Source: Ipomoea triloba (Eukaryota; Streptophyta; Magnoliopsida; Solanales; Convolvulaceae). Taken from it: a DNA stretch of 64,000 nucleotides. Below are positions 12,433-25,236 of this stretch, piece after piece. Position 1 is the stretch's first letter; every line of letters begins with the position of its first letter. The notes under the pieces are model-generated. The model was given only the letters and a program-made list of their open reading frames with translations. It was not told the DNA's origin and made no database searches. The DNA lies in contig NC_044916.1 in the NCBI RefSeq assembly GCF_003576645.1, positions 7,646,633 through 7,710,632 of the forward strand, in the 5' to 3' direction. The position numbers and the translations under genes are program-made.

Positions 12433-12711
12433 TAAGTTTTAGAGTTTATTACCGAAATGGTCCCTCCACTATTGCGAAATTACTAAGTTGGTCTTCAACA
12501 ATTTTTCTTATCCAATTAAGTTCCTCGACTTTGAAAATTTTAACCATTTTGGTCTTTCGTTTATTTTGGTGTTAAACAAAATAAATGGAGGACCAAAATG
12601 GTTAAATTTTTCAAAGTCGATGACTAAATTGGGCAAGAAAAATTTTCGATGACCAAATTGGTAATTTCGCAATAGTCAAGGGACCATTTCGGTAACAAAC
12701 TCTAAGTTTTA
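12433..12711. mobile_element. Foldback MITE, Mutator-like, 9-bp duplication
   Basis: The element is 12442-12702 between perfect TAAGTTTTA repeats (12433-12441, 12703-12711). Its arms (GAGTTTATTACCGAAATGG at the left) are inverted repeats over nearly the whole length, so a transcript would form a long hairpin. It inserted just behind the primer-binding site of the LTR element. Confidence 0.85.
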
Positions 12712-12714
12712 TAT

Positions 12715-14768
12715 ACATTAAGTTTTTGGTATATGCTTTGGTTTCAATCAATTCATTATAATTCTTCGGAATATGCGTATATCTATTCGGTTTTGGATAT
12801 AATAATTTATGTATATTTCGAAAGAATTATACTTTGGATTGTCAAAAAAATTATTTTTGACATTAAGCACAATTTTAATTCCATTTGGTTTTTTTTTTTT
12901 GGAATTATTTGTTAGGTTTATCATGAACTGCTGAAATTAAGAGTAATTTTGATTTATTTTCAAAATTATTAATTTTTCTCCTACTGCCGTAATCCCGGTT
13001 TTTCTAATGTCGACGAAGGGCTGATAACGACGATCGAACGGCGCATATATCATCGGATTGAGTTGGTCAGTGCGTTTGTTGTCGTCGGTGCGCCACCGGC
13101 CTCTGTTGACGGTGGTGGAAAGTGTTGGCGAAGTCGACATCGCGACTTGGAGACCACGGCGGCGGCGATGCTAGGTTTCCCGGCGACGTCCCGCTTCCTC
13201 CTCTTTCAGGCGATGTTGGCGACAGGTTGTCCAGCATGTATTATTAATTGGCATTATCAATTACTAGGTTTAGAGGCTAATCTCATTTATTACTTGTCCA
13301 TAATATTTATTTAATGGTAATCTACTATATTTGGTACATTGGTAAGATTATCATGTCACTTTTTTTTTCATGACTATTAATGTTGGTAATTAAGTCCTAC
13401 CAATAAATCTTTAAGTACCATTGGATGCTGTATCGAGTTTACTCACAACAACAATAAAGATGGGGAGAATTCTAGAGTTTTTCTTCTCTTGTGGATCATC
13501 ATCGTTGCTAGTGCAATGGGAATATGCGTTTTGCATAATTAAGGTATGTCATTAAATATCTATTATTGTTAATATTGGTAATTAATGCGCTACAGTTAAA
13601 GTTAACCGCTAATTTGAATTAGTCACATATTTTATCATTAGAAATATGAAAAACATTAAGAAGGTGTATTACCATAATTTGGTTGTCATTGTTAAATGTT
13701 AATGATGATTAAAATGTTGCCTATTACCATTAATATTTTAAGTAATGATACCATTAATATTAATATGGTATTTAGTTATGAAACTTGAATTGTTTCCAAT
13801 TAAGTTTATGTGACAATGTTCCAGTTAAGAAAATATTATGCACATTATCATTTTCTTGATATTAATGTTTTTCGGACTTCAAATTTTAGCAAGTTTTCAA
13901 AATTATATCCGAAAATGTTTTGTAAAAAAAAATATAGCGGGTTTAACCATTGTTTGTTTTTTTTCTCATTTAGTCTCCATTTAATAATATTATTATGGCT
14001 ATTTTGTTGTTTTTTTTGGATTCTTTGCAATTTTGCCATTAATAATAATATTATTATTAATTGGGTTATGGAGAGTGATTTTGAATCAATTTAGCAATTT
14101 TGGAAAAACATATTTGCTAGGCAATTGACTATTGCCATTTATTCTATAATTCATTAAGTTTTTTGAATTATAATTTTAGATCTGATTGTCCATATTTGGT
14201 TAAGTATGAATAATTAATATTTAGTATAAATTCATACTCTCTAGTTGGTTCATACTCTTTAGATAGTTTTATGCATTCAATCACATTAATCAGCGATGTG
14301 CAAGAGGAATCCCATCTTTTAAAACATAAATTGACCGTTTTTCCCTCACTTATATTTAATTTAAAATGGGTTACGTTTCTCCGGTCAAATTTGGTTGGTG
14401 ATTTGGCTGGGAGGACCAAATTTGTAAAAAAATGCATAGTTAAGAGACTAAAGTGTTAGTTTTTAAAGTCAAATGTTGCAATTAACAAGACCTCTATAGT
14501 CATAGGACCAAAACTGTAATTTTCTCTAAACAAATGTCGAAGCAAATAACCAAAATGCCTCCAACATTAAACCACTGCAAAATAATTAATATATGATACA
14601 AAAAATAACAACCATTAGATCTCCCAAAATCAATGGTAAAAAAAAACCACATGTTCACACTTAAAGCTTTTGTTCTCACCTGATTAGAAATATATATATA
14701 TATATATATTCAAGTTAAAAAAAATTAGTAAATTGTAAATAATTTGTTATTGATTTATGAATTAACTT
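12715..14768. other. Gene-free stretch, probably retroelement interior
   Basis: AT-rich apart from a GC-richer patch at 13000-13210. Short frames (for example at 13063 and 13810) lack recognisable domains and are probably chance. Confidence 0.4.
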
Positions 14769-14772
14769 ATTA

Positions 14773-15072
14773 TGTATTATTATGGCCCTGTTTGGTAAAT
14801 AATCAGCCTATCAGCCAATTTTGGCTTATTTGATCACTATTAGTTGGTAAATAATAAACTTTTTGTAACTTCAAAAGGCTAAAATTCAAAAGACTACTCA
14901 AAGCAGCCTTTTCAATTAGCTTTTTGAGAAAAGAAATTATACCAAACAGCTATCAGCTAATAGCTAATTTATCAAACAACTTTCTACAATCAGCCAATGT
15001 TATCAACAAATCATACCTTCTAACCCAAACAGCCAACTCAATCAGCTAACGGCCATTTACCAAACAGGGCCT
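14773..15072. mobile_element. MITE with GGCCCTGTTTGG ends
   Basis: Terminal inverted repeats GGCCCTGTTTGGTAAATAA and ..TTTACCAAACAGGGCC flank about 300 bp, with TAT on both sides. A related copy is at 31459-31746. The ends and the 3-bp duplication resemble Tourist/PIF-Harbinger MITEs, but the superfamily call is tentative. Confidence 0.7.
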
Positions 15073-15074
15073 AT

Positions 15075-16091
15075 ATGTTTAAACTATCCAAGTTATTTTA
15101 GTATACTCTTATCACCTTTTTATATTAATTTTTTATTTAAAGTTAAAAATTTTAAATTTTGACGGGCCCCCGCCAAAGCCCGCGGGTCGACCAACATTAG
15201 GTCCCTATTTTGGTGGGCTTTTTAGTCCGCCCCGTCATATGGCGGACCCTGCCCCACTGCTCCGTTTCAACAGCTCTATAGGAAAACAATTACACGTTTG
15301 AAGATATCAAATGATCTCAAAGTATTACAGAATACTAGCATTTTTTCCAACCATCTATAAGTTTTAAATTTTTCTAAACCTGCGATCATTATCTTGCCTT
15401 GAAAGTTTGAAGGACAAGATGTCAGGCGTGAAACAATAGTTTCTCATCGCGGTAATATTTTCAAAATGAGATTCTAGATTTTTCCCCGTCAACGGAAAAC
15501 ACATTTTCCATTAACTTGATTTTCTAATTGCATTCGAACACTGAAAACTCATAAAATAATTTTCAGAAATCATTTTATGAGTTTCCAAACACAGTCTAAA
15601 TGTTGAAAATTCGTAGAGCGAATTTTATCGAGTTTCTTGTAAATAACTGGGAAATGAAGGTCATTGCAATTGCCATAAACTCGAGAGAGAGCAAAAGAGA
15701 AGCAGTGTTTAAACAAATTAATTGCAAAAAGGAACGGAGCGAAATCTGCAAATTAAACATCCTAAATTAACCAACATTATAAAGGAAATATAATCAAATC
15801 AAATTCTTGATCAAGACTAATTGAACTGGATCAATCGATCTCCAGAATTTGCTGCCTAGCTTGTGTGATCTCAATCTCTGAATTATACGCTTATGGTAGT
15901 ACTTTCTAAGGATTGTTGACCTTGCACACTCTGCTGCTAATTTCATATATCCACATGGTAGTATGACATCGATCAATATTGAAAATGACATGAAATAAAA
16001 AAAATAAATTACATTAATAGATAAGTATAAATGACCAACAGGAGAAAAATTTTCAATGCACTAATTTAAGGACAGTCACAAATGAATTATC
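15075..16091. other. Intergenic downstream of the intact receptor kinase
   Basis: No gene seen. 16010-16091 matches 30-107 at the first receptor kinase (ATAAGTATAAATGACCAACA..), so the gene duplication included 3' flanking sequence. Confidence 0.5.
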
Positions 16092-19000
16092 TCACCGAGG
16101 AATGGTACTAATGTCCCCAAGTTGCACAAGGGTGTCTTTGATTGAACGCAACTCCTTGATAGCATTGTCAATGTTCATTCTGTCCCTGGGTAACTCCATG
16201 GAACAAGCAATTCCTATCTTAAAAATTGATACAAGACATTCTAATATCCGGTCCCCGAGTACAAAAGTTTTAGGTGTTGCATTAGCTTCTTTGTGGAATA
16301 GCTTTGGATCCACAATCTCAATGACTTGCTCAGGTATGGCCATTTTAGTATAGTTATGAAGAGTTAACCCATTATTGAAGATATCACAAGTAGGACTTTT
16401 ACCGGTGAATATTTCTAACAAAAGGATTCCATAACTATACATATCGCCACATGTTGACAGATCACTTCCCATCCCATACTCTGTAAGACATTCAAATTCA
16501 AGTGTTAGTATTAGTAGTATATATGAGATTTGTCAATTCTTTCTGCTTAAGAAAATTTGCGAAAATAGCTTTTAAGACTGAATGGAAATGGGTAACAAAG
16601 TTGTTTGTTCTTAGAATAAAAATTAAAATTCTAGCATTGCATATTTTCACTTCTTTTATTCATGGTTTATATCCACATGACCTACTAAAGCCTATACACT
16701 TCATTATATTTATGATATCAACATAATTGGATTTTATGTTTAATTAGAATTGAGTATCTCTTAAAAATTTCAAAGTAGTGAACATCTAAATAACATCAGA
16801 AACTGTAGCAGATGATTAACTAAAATCATTAACAAGCATAAGGTATTAATTAAGTTGAAATAATTCAGAAAATTAAAGAGAATAGCTTAATTAATTACCT
16901 GGAGCTGCATATCCAACCGTCCCTTTAATTCCTATAGATGAAGATGTAGGTGCATCTTTTATGGGAAGAAACTTTGCTAGTCCAAAATCACCAACATGAG
17001 CAACCAAGCCCCCATCCAGCAAAATATTACTTGGCTTCAAATCACAATGTACTAAAAGATTCTCCAAATGATTATGAAGATAATCAAGTGCGTTTGCTAC
17101 ATCAATTGCGATATTCACCCTTTGCAACAAGTTTAAATTCTTGGAATCATGATTTTCTTCGTTGTTTTCTGAGTGATTGTGCAACCAATTGTCCAGACTA
17201 CCATTGCTCATGTAGTCGTAGACTATGGCCTTGAAGTCATTGCCTTCATGGTCAATGCTACAACAAGACGTCAAAACTCTTACCAAGTTTCGATGTCTAA
17301 TTTGTCTCAATGCTTCACATTCAGTAAGAAAGCTCTTAGATGCTCCTCTTACATGAACTTTGATCACCTTAATTGCAATAAATGTTAAACCATCCTCAAG
17401 AATGCCTTTGTAAACTGTGCTGAAGTTTCCTGAACCAATTCTATTGGATTCAGAGAATCCATTAGTTGCCTTTTGGAGACTCCAGTAAGACATCCTAGGG
17501 GAGATTTCTATTGTTGATTCCAACAATGGAGACTGCTTGTTCTTCCACTTGTAAACAAACACAAAGAGAGCCACCAATATCAAAATCAAAGTCCCACTAG
17601 AAATGAATATTGCCAACTTTTTGTTGCGCGATAGATCTTGTCTTTCCCCTTTTCTAATGCACTTTGGCAATCCAAACTGAGGAATACCTCCACAGAGCTG
17701 CTTGTTAGCATTAAGCTCAACACCACTCTTGTTTTTGAAGATTCCTTCAGTGGGTATCTCACCATAAAAATCATTGGAAGATAAATTTAGGTGGTTTAAG
17801 GATTGAAGTTTAGCAAGGAATTTCGGGATTTCACCCGTGAGGTTATTACAAGACAGATCTAAAGTTTGAAGGCTTTTTAAAGAGCTCAAAGAAGGGGGGA
17901 TAACTCCATGGAAAAAATTGTTGCTGATGATGAGATCAATCAAGCCACTCAATGCACCAAGGGTACTGGGAAGTTCACCTGATAACATGTTATTTGAGAG
18001 GTTCAGTGCCACCAAAATTTTCAGCTCAGCAATTTCTACAGGAAGTGGACCTGTGAATTGATTGTAAGACAGATCTAAATATACCAGTGATGAACTAGGA
18101 TTGAAAAAGCTTTTCGGGAGGTAGCCATTGAGATTGTTTTTGGCAAGATTTACATATAACAAATTCTTGGATTTTTCGAGACTTGCTGGAAGAGGACCTT
18201 GTAGATTATTGGACTGCAGGTAGAGTTCACTTAGCATGGAAAAATTTCCTAAAGAAGATGGAAGCACTCCAGACAATTTGTTTTCTGAAAGGTCTAAATA
18301 AATAAGCGAATGAAGACTTCCCAATGAAGTCGGAATAATACCACTTTGCTGGTTTCCATTGATTTCTAATTCTTCCATGTGAACCAGAAATTGAATTTCA
18401 TTTGGGATATCTCCATGAATGACATTCCCACCTAAATAAAGCCCCCTAAGCCTCGAAAAATTGCCTATATATCTTGGCAAAATGCCTCCAAAATTGCACT
18501 GAGAGAGAACTAGGTCGCGTAATGTGGCACTACTATTGAGAAGAGACACCATGAAATCCAAGTCAGTGGATTTTCCATTACCAAGAGGATTGCTACTAAG
18601 CCCAAAATAGTCTAACTGTCTATGATTGCTAAATGACGGAACTCCTCCCGTAAAACCATTCTCAACAATAACAAAGTTCTTCAGACTTGTAGCATTTGAT
18701 ATTGAGATGGGAAGTGGCCCAATTAAAAAGTTTTTACCAATACTGAGACTTTGTAGAATTGGAAGAACAGAGCCTAGACTTGGTGGAAGATAGCCCTCAA
18801 GTCGATTAAATGATAGTTCAAGTAGTTCCAATGATGACAAATTGAAAATGGATGTGGGAATGGTGCCAGACAAATTGTTATTACTGAGTTGAAGGAAAAA
18901 AAGTTGATGTAGTTGGCCAAGAGAAGTAGGGATCTTTCCTTGGAAGTTGTTATGAATAAAAGAGATTGCAAGGAGTGATGTAAAATTCCCTAAGTAAGCA

Positions 19001-19584
19001 GGTATTTCACCAACCAAATTGTTTTGGAAAAGAGCAAGGTATTGAAGCTTGAACAATGATTGGAATTCCAGAGGAAATCTTCCAGTTAGATTATTGGCAC
19101 CCAAAGAGAGATCAATCAAATTAAAACAATTTGATATGTTTTTTGGCATTTCACCTGAAAATGAATTACCTCTGAGATTAAGCACTTGTAATCTTGACAA
19201 GCGTCCAATCTCCTCGGGAATTATGCCTCTAAAGCTATTGTTATAGAGCATTATTTCCCTGAGAAAACTCAAGTTACCAATGGAGGGTGACAAAGAGCCT
19301 CCAAGACTACTTGATTGCAAATCAATTTTGGTGACTCTCTGGTGCTTGAGACCACAAGTGACTCCAAACCATTCACAGAAATGAGTGGACTCATTCCACG
19401 AGGTAGTAAAATGAAGAGGATCTGTTACTATGCTTGCCTTAAGTGAAAGCAAAGCTTGATGATCTGTAAAATTTCCAGGTTTGGGGAAGGAGGTGCATGA
19501 AGGGAGGAAAGTGGAGAAAATCAAAACAATAATGGATTGGGAAAGTAGTACTGCGGAGACCATTTTGTAAAGAGAAGCTAGCAT
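16092..19584 (-). CDS. LRR-XII receptor-like serine/threonine kinase (non-RD)
   Basis: Two exons read leftward: 19584-16899 and 16480-16092. The 418-bp intron uses CAG|GTAATT and TTACAG, a phase-1 position inside the kinase. The product is 1024 residues: signal peptide (about 1-32), N-terminal LRR cap, about 22 LRRs of the LxxLxLxxNxxxGxIP type, a transmembrane helix near 655-680, then a kinase with P-loop GSGNFSTVYKG, VAIK-type lysine (FIAIKVIK), HCDLKPSN and DFGLAKF. Cys replaces Arg before the catalytic Asp, so it is a non-RD kinase, typical of pattern-recognition receptors such as FLS2, EFR and Xa21. It probably acts at the plasma membrane; the ligand cannot be inferred. A TATA box lies at 19678-19685, so an upstream in-frame extension (to 19710) is promoter rather than coding. 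The ATG at 19563 (A at -3, G at +4) is an alternative start. Confidence 0.92.
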
Positions 19585-19677
19585 AGCACTTAACAAGAAA
19601 GAGCTGATTTGATCAAAAAAAAAAAAACAAGAAAGAGCTGAAGGTATAATGTACATGTGATACTTCGCTGTGGGTTG

Positions 19678-19685
19678 TTTATATA
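19678..19685 (-). promoter_or_regulatory. TATA box of the intact receptor kinase
   Basis: TATATAAA on the minus strand, 94 bases before the chosen ATG. This argues against the longer in-frame start. Confidence 0.6.
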
Positions 19686-19919
19686 GGAGTTTCAAGGTTA
19701 TCCAATTCACAAGCTGAGGTTGGCATTGAAACAGAGGTTTTAATTTGCAATTTCAGTTCCTCATTCGTTCAATTCTTTGGTTATTCAACATGATAAATTG
19801 AATATTTTTTTAATAAAAAATAGTAAGAATACTCATTGATATAAATTGGACTTAATATGCAATATAATTATATTCTTGTAAATAAAGCAATAGTTTTACT
19901 TTCGAGCTAAATGACATAT

Positions 19920-20229
19920 AGGGTCTTCCAAGTATAGTGGTTTTGCACGTTTAGTCCTAAACTTACAAATTGACTATCTATGGTCCTTCGACTTTCAAAT
20001 TGTTACCATCCATAATCTAAGTTAACCACCCATGGTACTTTAACTTTCAAAATTTAACCAATCGTGGTCCTCGTGGAAGGACCATGAGTGGTTAAAATTT
20101 GATAGTTGAAGGATTATGATAGTTAACTTGGACCACGGATGGTAACAATTTGAAAGTCGAAGGACCACATGTGGTCAATTTGAAAGTTTATGACTAAACG
20201 TGAAAAAATTGCTATACTTAGAGAACCTA
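19920..20229. mobile_element. Foldback MITE
   Basis: Long imperfect inverted repeat. The left arm has AAGTATAGTGG and GGTCCTTCGACTTTCAAATT, and the right arm holds their complements to CTATACTTAGAGAACC. No clear target duplication was found and there is no coding capacity. Confidence 0.65.
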
Positions 20230-21107
20230 AACAGCGCAAATCCATCCGAATTCACCTGATAGCCGGTATATACCCCTTCTTTCCGGTTGTGCGCTGACAT
20301 GGTTGATTACATGACAATGTTTCATTGTATTCTTTTATTTTCCTTCGTCTAACCTTCCAACTTGTAAGCAAAACGACGTAGCCCTACCAAATTTCCCAAA
20401 TCGATTACAAATTCCCAATTCGAAATCCCCAAATCTGAAAGAAAATCCTAATTCGAAAGAAATCCCCAAATTAGAAATTAACAAACCTTTGTTTACTATT
20501 GCTTCAATCAAAAACACCCAAAGAGTATTTGCGTTGTTGGTTCATTGTTTGAAGAGTTCAAGGCTTTCACTTCGCATTTTCAACTATTGAAGTTGAGGTA
20601 TGATTTTCTGAGTTATTTTATAGTTGGGTCTAGGTTTATTGTTTGTTCTTGTGAAAAGCATGCCACTTTATGTTGTTTGTAAACTGAAATGGAAACAAAT
20701 CTGGTTTGCTTTACTTATGTGGTCCATTGTTGTCTTTTTTTTTTAGCATTGTTGTACAGAATGGAAATAATCTTGTTATCGTTTTGTGTGCATTCTTTAA
20801 TGGAACATAGAGTCATTTGTGTGGTCCCTAAATCCTAATAATAAAGTAGAAAAATGGTCACTTGTTGAATGGAATATTGAGTCAGACTTGTGGTCCATAA
20901 ACCTTAATAATAAAATAGAAAATTGCTTGCATTGTTCAATGGAATGCTGAGTCAGAGTTGTGGTCCCTAAACCCTAACAATAAAGTAAAAAAGTGGTTAC
21001 ATTCTTTAATGTAGCCGATATGTGTTATATTTAATGGTGTAATTGTGACAAATCTGGATGAATTGTTTGTTGTTAGGTTTAATTGTTTAATTCAGTTTTT
21101 AATTTAA
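20230..21107. other. Upstream part of a probable MULE gene; no firm gene
   Basis: Holds a leader-like segment (20330-20600) and three tandem units of about 56 bp near 20805-20995 (GTGGTCCxTAAACCxTAA). It precedes the PB1-like MULE fragment, so it may be its 5' region. Confidence 0.35.
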
Positions 21108-21635
21108 ATGTTGAGAATGGATTGTTTGTTGTTAGGTTTCCTAGTGATGTGCAGTGTAGAATTAGTAATACACCATGGGGGAAATTTTGTTAAAGATTCA
21201 GAACTGCAGTACATAAATGGGGATGTGAAGTTCATAAAAAAAGGTCAGTATGAAAAATTAGATTGTATTATAAAGCACTCCATGAGCCATTGGACAAACT
21301 TAGAGTTTTGTGGAATGATGCAACTATGCTAGACCTCACTAAACAAGCAATTAGATTTAGGTCATGTGATATATATGTGGATCATGGAATAGATGAGGCT
21401 GATTTAATTCCATGATATTTGTTACCTGGGTATGAAGGGAATGATGGGGTTAATGAGGAAACAAGTGAGGGAGATTGTAATATAGGTGAGGAACCAATTG
21501 AGGGTATTCAGACTGTAGGTGATGAAGGGAATGCTGAGGATACTGTTGAGGTTAATAAGGAAATAGGTGAGGGAGATTGTAATGTAGGTGAGGAACTAAC
21601 TGAGTTTTCAAATTGTAGGTGATGAAGGAATGAAT
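21108..21635 (+). pseudogene. Fragment of a plant MULE-type protein (PB1-like N-terminus)
   Basis: Reading frames give HHGGNFVKDSELQYINGDVK, then a segment with LTKQAIRFRSCDIYVDHG, then an acidic stretch with two similar copies of GEGDCN(I/V)GEE. This layout resembles the N-terminal PB1-like and acidic region of plant MuDR-related transposases. Stops interrupt it (TAG near 21330, TGA near 21413), and it is cut off by the Copia insertion. No transposase core was found beyond. The assignment rests on remembered family patterns. Confidence 0.4.
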
Positions 21636-23340
21636 GTTTGAATTGAATGAATCACATTACACTGAGCACTACACCAATAATACAATTAGAGTCAAGTCCT
21701 ATACAATATGCTACTAATAGGTTAGACTAAACCATAACCACAAGTACTCCTAATATATCTAACACACCCCCTCAAGCTCAAGGTGGGAGGGACACAACAT
21801 TGAGCTTGTCACGGAGTAGACAAAAACGTGATGAAGGTAGCGACTTCGTGAAGATATTTGCCAGCTGGTCTTTGGTGGAAACAAAGTTGACCTGAAACTC
21901 CCCAGAGGAGACCTTATCACGAACAAAGTGCAAGTCAATTTCCACGTGCTTGGTCCGGGCATGAAACACCGGATTGGCACAGAGGTAGGTAGCTCCAAGA
22001 TTATCACACCACAGCGTAGTAGGTCGTCCGGAATGAAGGCCAAGTTCACGAAGTAAAGAAACAACCCAAGTCACTTCAGTGGAGACATCAGCTTCTATAG
22101 AAGAGCGTGCCACAGTCCTCTACTTACGGGAGACCCATGAGATGAGGTTAGAACCAAGATAAACGGCATAACCGCTAGTGGATTTTCGGTCGATCGGACA
22201 CCCAGCCCAGTTTGAATCGGGAGTAAGCCTGTATGTCGACAGTTGGTGAAGACGCTAGTCGGAGACCATATGAAAGCGTCCATTTAACATACCGTAACAC
22301 GCGTTTAAGTAATCCCCAGTGCTCAATAGTCGGTGCGTGCATAAACTGACACAAATGATTGACAGAGTATGAAACGTCAGTCCTGGTGATAGTTAAGTAC
22401 TGTAGAGCCCCAGCTAAGCGCCAGTAATGTGTGGGATTGTCAAAAAGCTCATCTGACGAGACAACCGGCTGAGAGACAGCCGCAGGAGTGGTAAGCGATT
22501 TACAGTCAATCATGCCGGCTTGAGTTAATATGTCCTTCATATAACGACACTGTGATAGAATGAGTACCCCGTCAACGACGAGAGTCTCGATCCCAAGGAA
22601 AAAACTAGGTGTGCCCAAGTTCCTGATTGTGAACGCAGTGGAAAGTCGCTGAAACAATGTGCTTAGTAGTTCCGGAGCATTTTCCATCATGATGATGTCG
22701 TCAACATATACTAGCAGAAACACACGTGACGAGCCTGCAAAGTAGTGAAATAATGAGACGTCAATTTTGGATGCGGTAAAACCTGTAGACAGTAGAAAAT
22801 CGTGAAGCCGTTTGAACCACGCCCTCGGTGCCTGTTTCAAACCATATAGAGAACGCCGGAGGTGACAAACATAGTCCGGGAGCCCTGGGCCCTCATATCC
22901 CGGTGGCTGACGCATGAAGACGGTTTTAGATAGATGCCCGTTTAGGAAGGCATTGTGAACATCTAGCTGCCGTAGAGCCCATCTTTGTGACACAGCAAAT
23001 GAGAACAAAAGACAAACTGTCGTGGGCTTCATCACAGGACTGAAGGTGTCAAAGAAATCTTCACCGGCAACCTGATTGAATCCCTTCGCTACAAGGCGGG
23101 CTTTATGCTGTTCTACTGTCCCATCGGCTTTCCGTTTGGTGCAGTAGACCCATTTACACCCGATTATGTTCATGCCCGGTTGCGAGGACACTAAGTCCCA
23201 CGTGTTGTTATGAAGGAGGGCGTTAAACTCTTGGTCCATGGCATCCCGCCATTGCGGGTGGCTCACAGCTTGTGTGTAGCAGGTAGGATCTAGTGTGGCC
23301 TCGGTTGCCAAAAGAGCATAAAAACGTTCACCTGTTCCTC
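21636..23340 (-). mobile_element. Ty1/Copia retrotransposon, 5'-truncated and decayed
   Basis: Read leftward it has a reverse transcriptase, RNase H, polypurine tract (21765-21780) and a short 3' LTR of about 129 bp (21636-21764, TGTTAG..AAACA). No gag, protease, integrase core or 5' LTR was found to the right, where only degraded sequence (23312-23600) remains. Confidence 0.8.
21778..23311 (-). pseudogene. Copia reverse transcriptase-RNase H with frameshift and stop
   Basis: The frame 23311-22175 carries Copia RT landmarks in order: WRDAMDQEF, GCKWVY, KARLVAKGF, QLDVHNAFLNG, SLYGLKQAPRAWF and the catalytic YVDDI. An extra base in a C run (22219-22221) shifts the frame at the start of RNase H, where another frame continues [20 protein letters not shown] at 22120-22122 then interrupts it before VARSSIEAD. 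The last frame (22113-21778) has RNase H and C-terminal hallmarks (DNLGATYLCANPVFHARTKH, IFTKSLPSSRF). At least two lesions mean it cannot make a full polyprotein. Confidence 0.88.
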
Positions 23341-23599
23341 GAGTCAGTGCCGCAAGGGCATGCCATGGCCACGTTGCTGAGATTCCCGTGTGTCATTAGT
23401 GTTTGAGCAGGAGCCTTCTGTGTGTATCCGACGAAGTGGTTGGAGAATGAGAATCACTAGCAGTTTCAGTGGTTAAGCGGGGGCCTTCTAACGCCAGTGG
23501 GGGAGTTACTTCAGCATTCGGCGGTGCGGCGGCTGCGCAAGGCACTGGATTGACAACTGCAGAGGTGACCGGGCCCGAACCCTAAGGTGCGCTAATAGT

Positions 23600-25236
23600 A
23601 GGTGGTCTCATTTATTTTATTCTTTCGCCCTCACTAAATGAAATAATTTCTGACTCCGTTTCTGGCCATATATGAAACTTTAAGTACACATTACATATAT
23701 AAATCTCCAACATATCTTCTGAAATATTATTCCATTTTCAATATATTATTGAACCAAATGCCACTTCCGATTATTTATTAGACCTTGATCTTTTGAGGTT
23801 CGTTGAGTTGGTTGTAATACATGATGGGTGTCTGGGTGACAATTCCTCTCACTTTCTCCATTCAAGTGACAAAATAACAGAGAAGAGAAGTCTCGCTGCG
23901 TAAGGAATCAACTGCATGTCAAGTCAAGAAATTAGCGCGTTTTTTATTTGTCTTTATGGATACATTTTCTACGGGTGTCCTTAATCTTCCAGTCTATTAA
24001 CAATTTTCTGGATACACGATTTATCAACATTATCTTATTATTTTCTTTGGTAGATATTTATGGCGTTGAAACGAAATTTAAATGTGCCAAAAATTAATGA
24101 ATGAAAATATCTTATTTACTTGGTCATGCATACATTCACGATCTTCACTAAACTCTAGCTAATAGTCCTGAATTCACATTTTATACTCAAACCAGAGTTT
24201 AACTAGTCAAATAATTCAAAAGACGTTAATATCATTTGCTTTGTCAGTAGCCGAAGGATGCAGTGTTCGAATCCTACTTAGGATCGAAAAAGTGTAGTAT
24301 TGGTATAAATATCAGTAGGGTCCACTTCTAATTTGAGTCACGGCAAAGTAGATTCAGATTTTCTTAAGTGAGACAAAGAAATGGATGTAATACGTTCAAA
24401 AGGTAGACAAATGAGAATTTGATTTTCAAAGTATATCTATTTAAAGCCTTTGCATTGTCACATCGAAAATAGAAAATGGATGTAAATACAAATTCTTTTT
24501 TATGGGAGTTTAACTGTATTGCATAAAGACTCTCTCCCGCGCAGTAGCACTATGAACGTTACGGATTGATCCTCTCCAAAGCTACGAATTTTATTTTTTT
24601 TTTCTAAAAATTCTACTCTTTCTTCTTCAAAAATTATGTGTTCTACCCATATTCTTGTTTGTAGTGATTTAATTGTTTTTGGTGCTCAACTTTTAAATTG
24701 AAATTCGTTATATCTTGAGAAATCTAGGCTACATACAAAGTAAATTGTGTGTGACACACGACTCTAATTTGAAACATTTACCTGTATTATTTGTGCTTGT
24801 TATTTTGAAATTTTATAAATTACTCAATATTGATTTGACTTTGTCATGAACACTAGTATACAAGCATTTAGAAACATGTATACCACTTGCAAATTTATTT
24901 ATTTTTTGCACAGTACCACCATAAACTTTGTGGCACGATGTGCATTTCAAAACTTACATGTATGTACATATAAATATAAAAATAAGAGTTAATTCCATGA
25001 ATAATCCGACTATTGACATTTACAAAATTTTATCCCCAATTTTCAAATCAATAGCGGAGCCAATGAGCCATTAGCGTACCAGAATGGTTGAACCCTTACC
25101 ACGAGTTGATAGGCCGAACTGAAACCATTCTGGTTACCCAATCGAGTTGTAGTGGCTCTGTGTTGAAAAATATACGAAAATTTGGCATAACTTAATTCGC
25201 AAGGCCAGCCAATTTGGACTCCCCTACGCGCGACAA
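23600..25236. other. Intergenic, no gene recognised
   Basis: AT-rich. A possible pol III B-box (TGTTCGAATCCTA near 24267) hints at a degraded SINE, without ends. Nothing else was identified. Confidence 0.4.

Noticed and set aside
15794..15991. 65-codon frame beside the intact receptor kinase
   Set aside because: No domain and no counterpart beyond the first receptor kinase's stop, so it is probably chance.
16891..19710. Longer N-terminus of the intact receptor kinase starting at 19710
   Set aside because: It would include the TATA box at 19678-19685 and place non-signal sequence ahead of the signal peptide.
20335..20517. 60-codon frame on the minus strand
   Set aside because: Low-complexity translation of repeated AATTCGAAAT-like sequence, opposite a leader-like region.
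24240..24300. tRNA- or SINE-like B-box (GTTCGAATCC)
   Set aside because: No convincing A-box, tail or flanking duplication, so an element could not be delimited.
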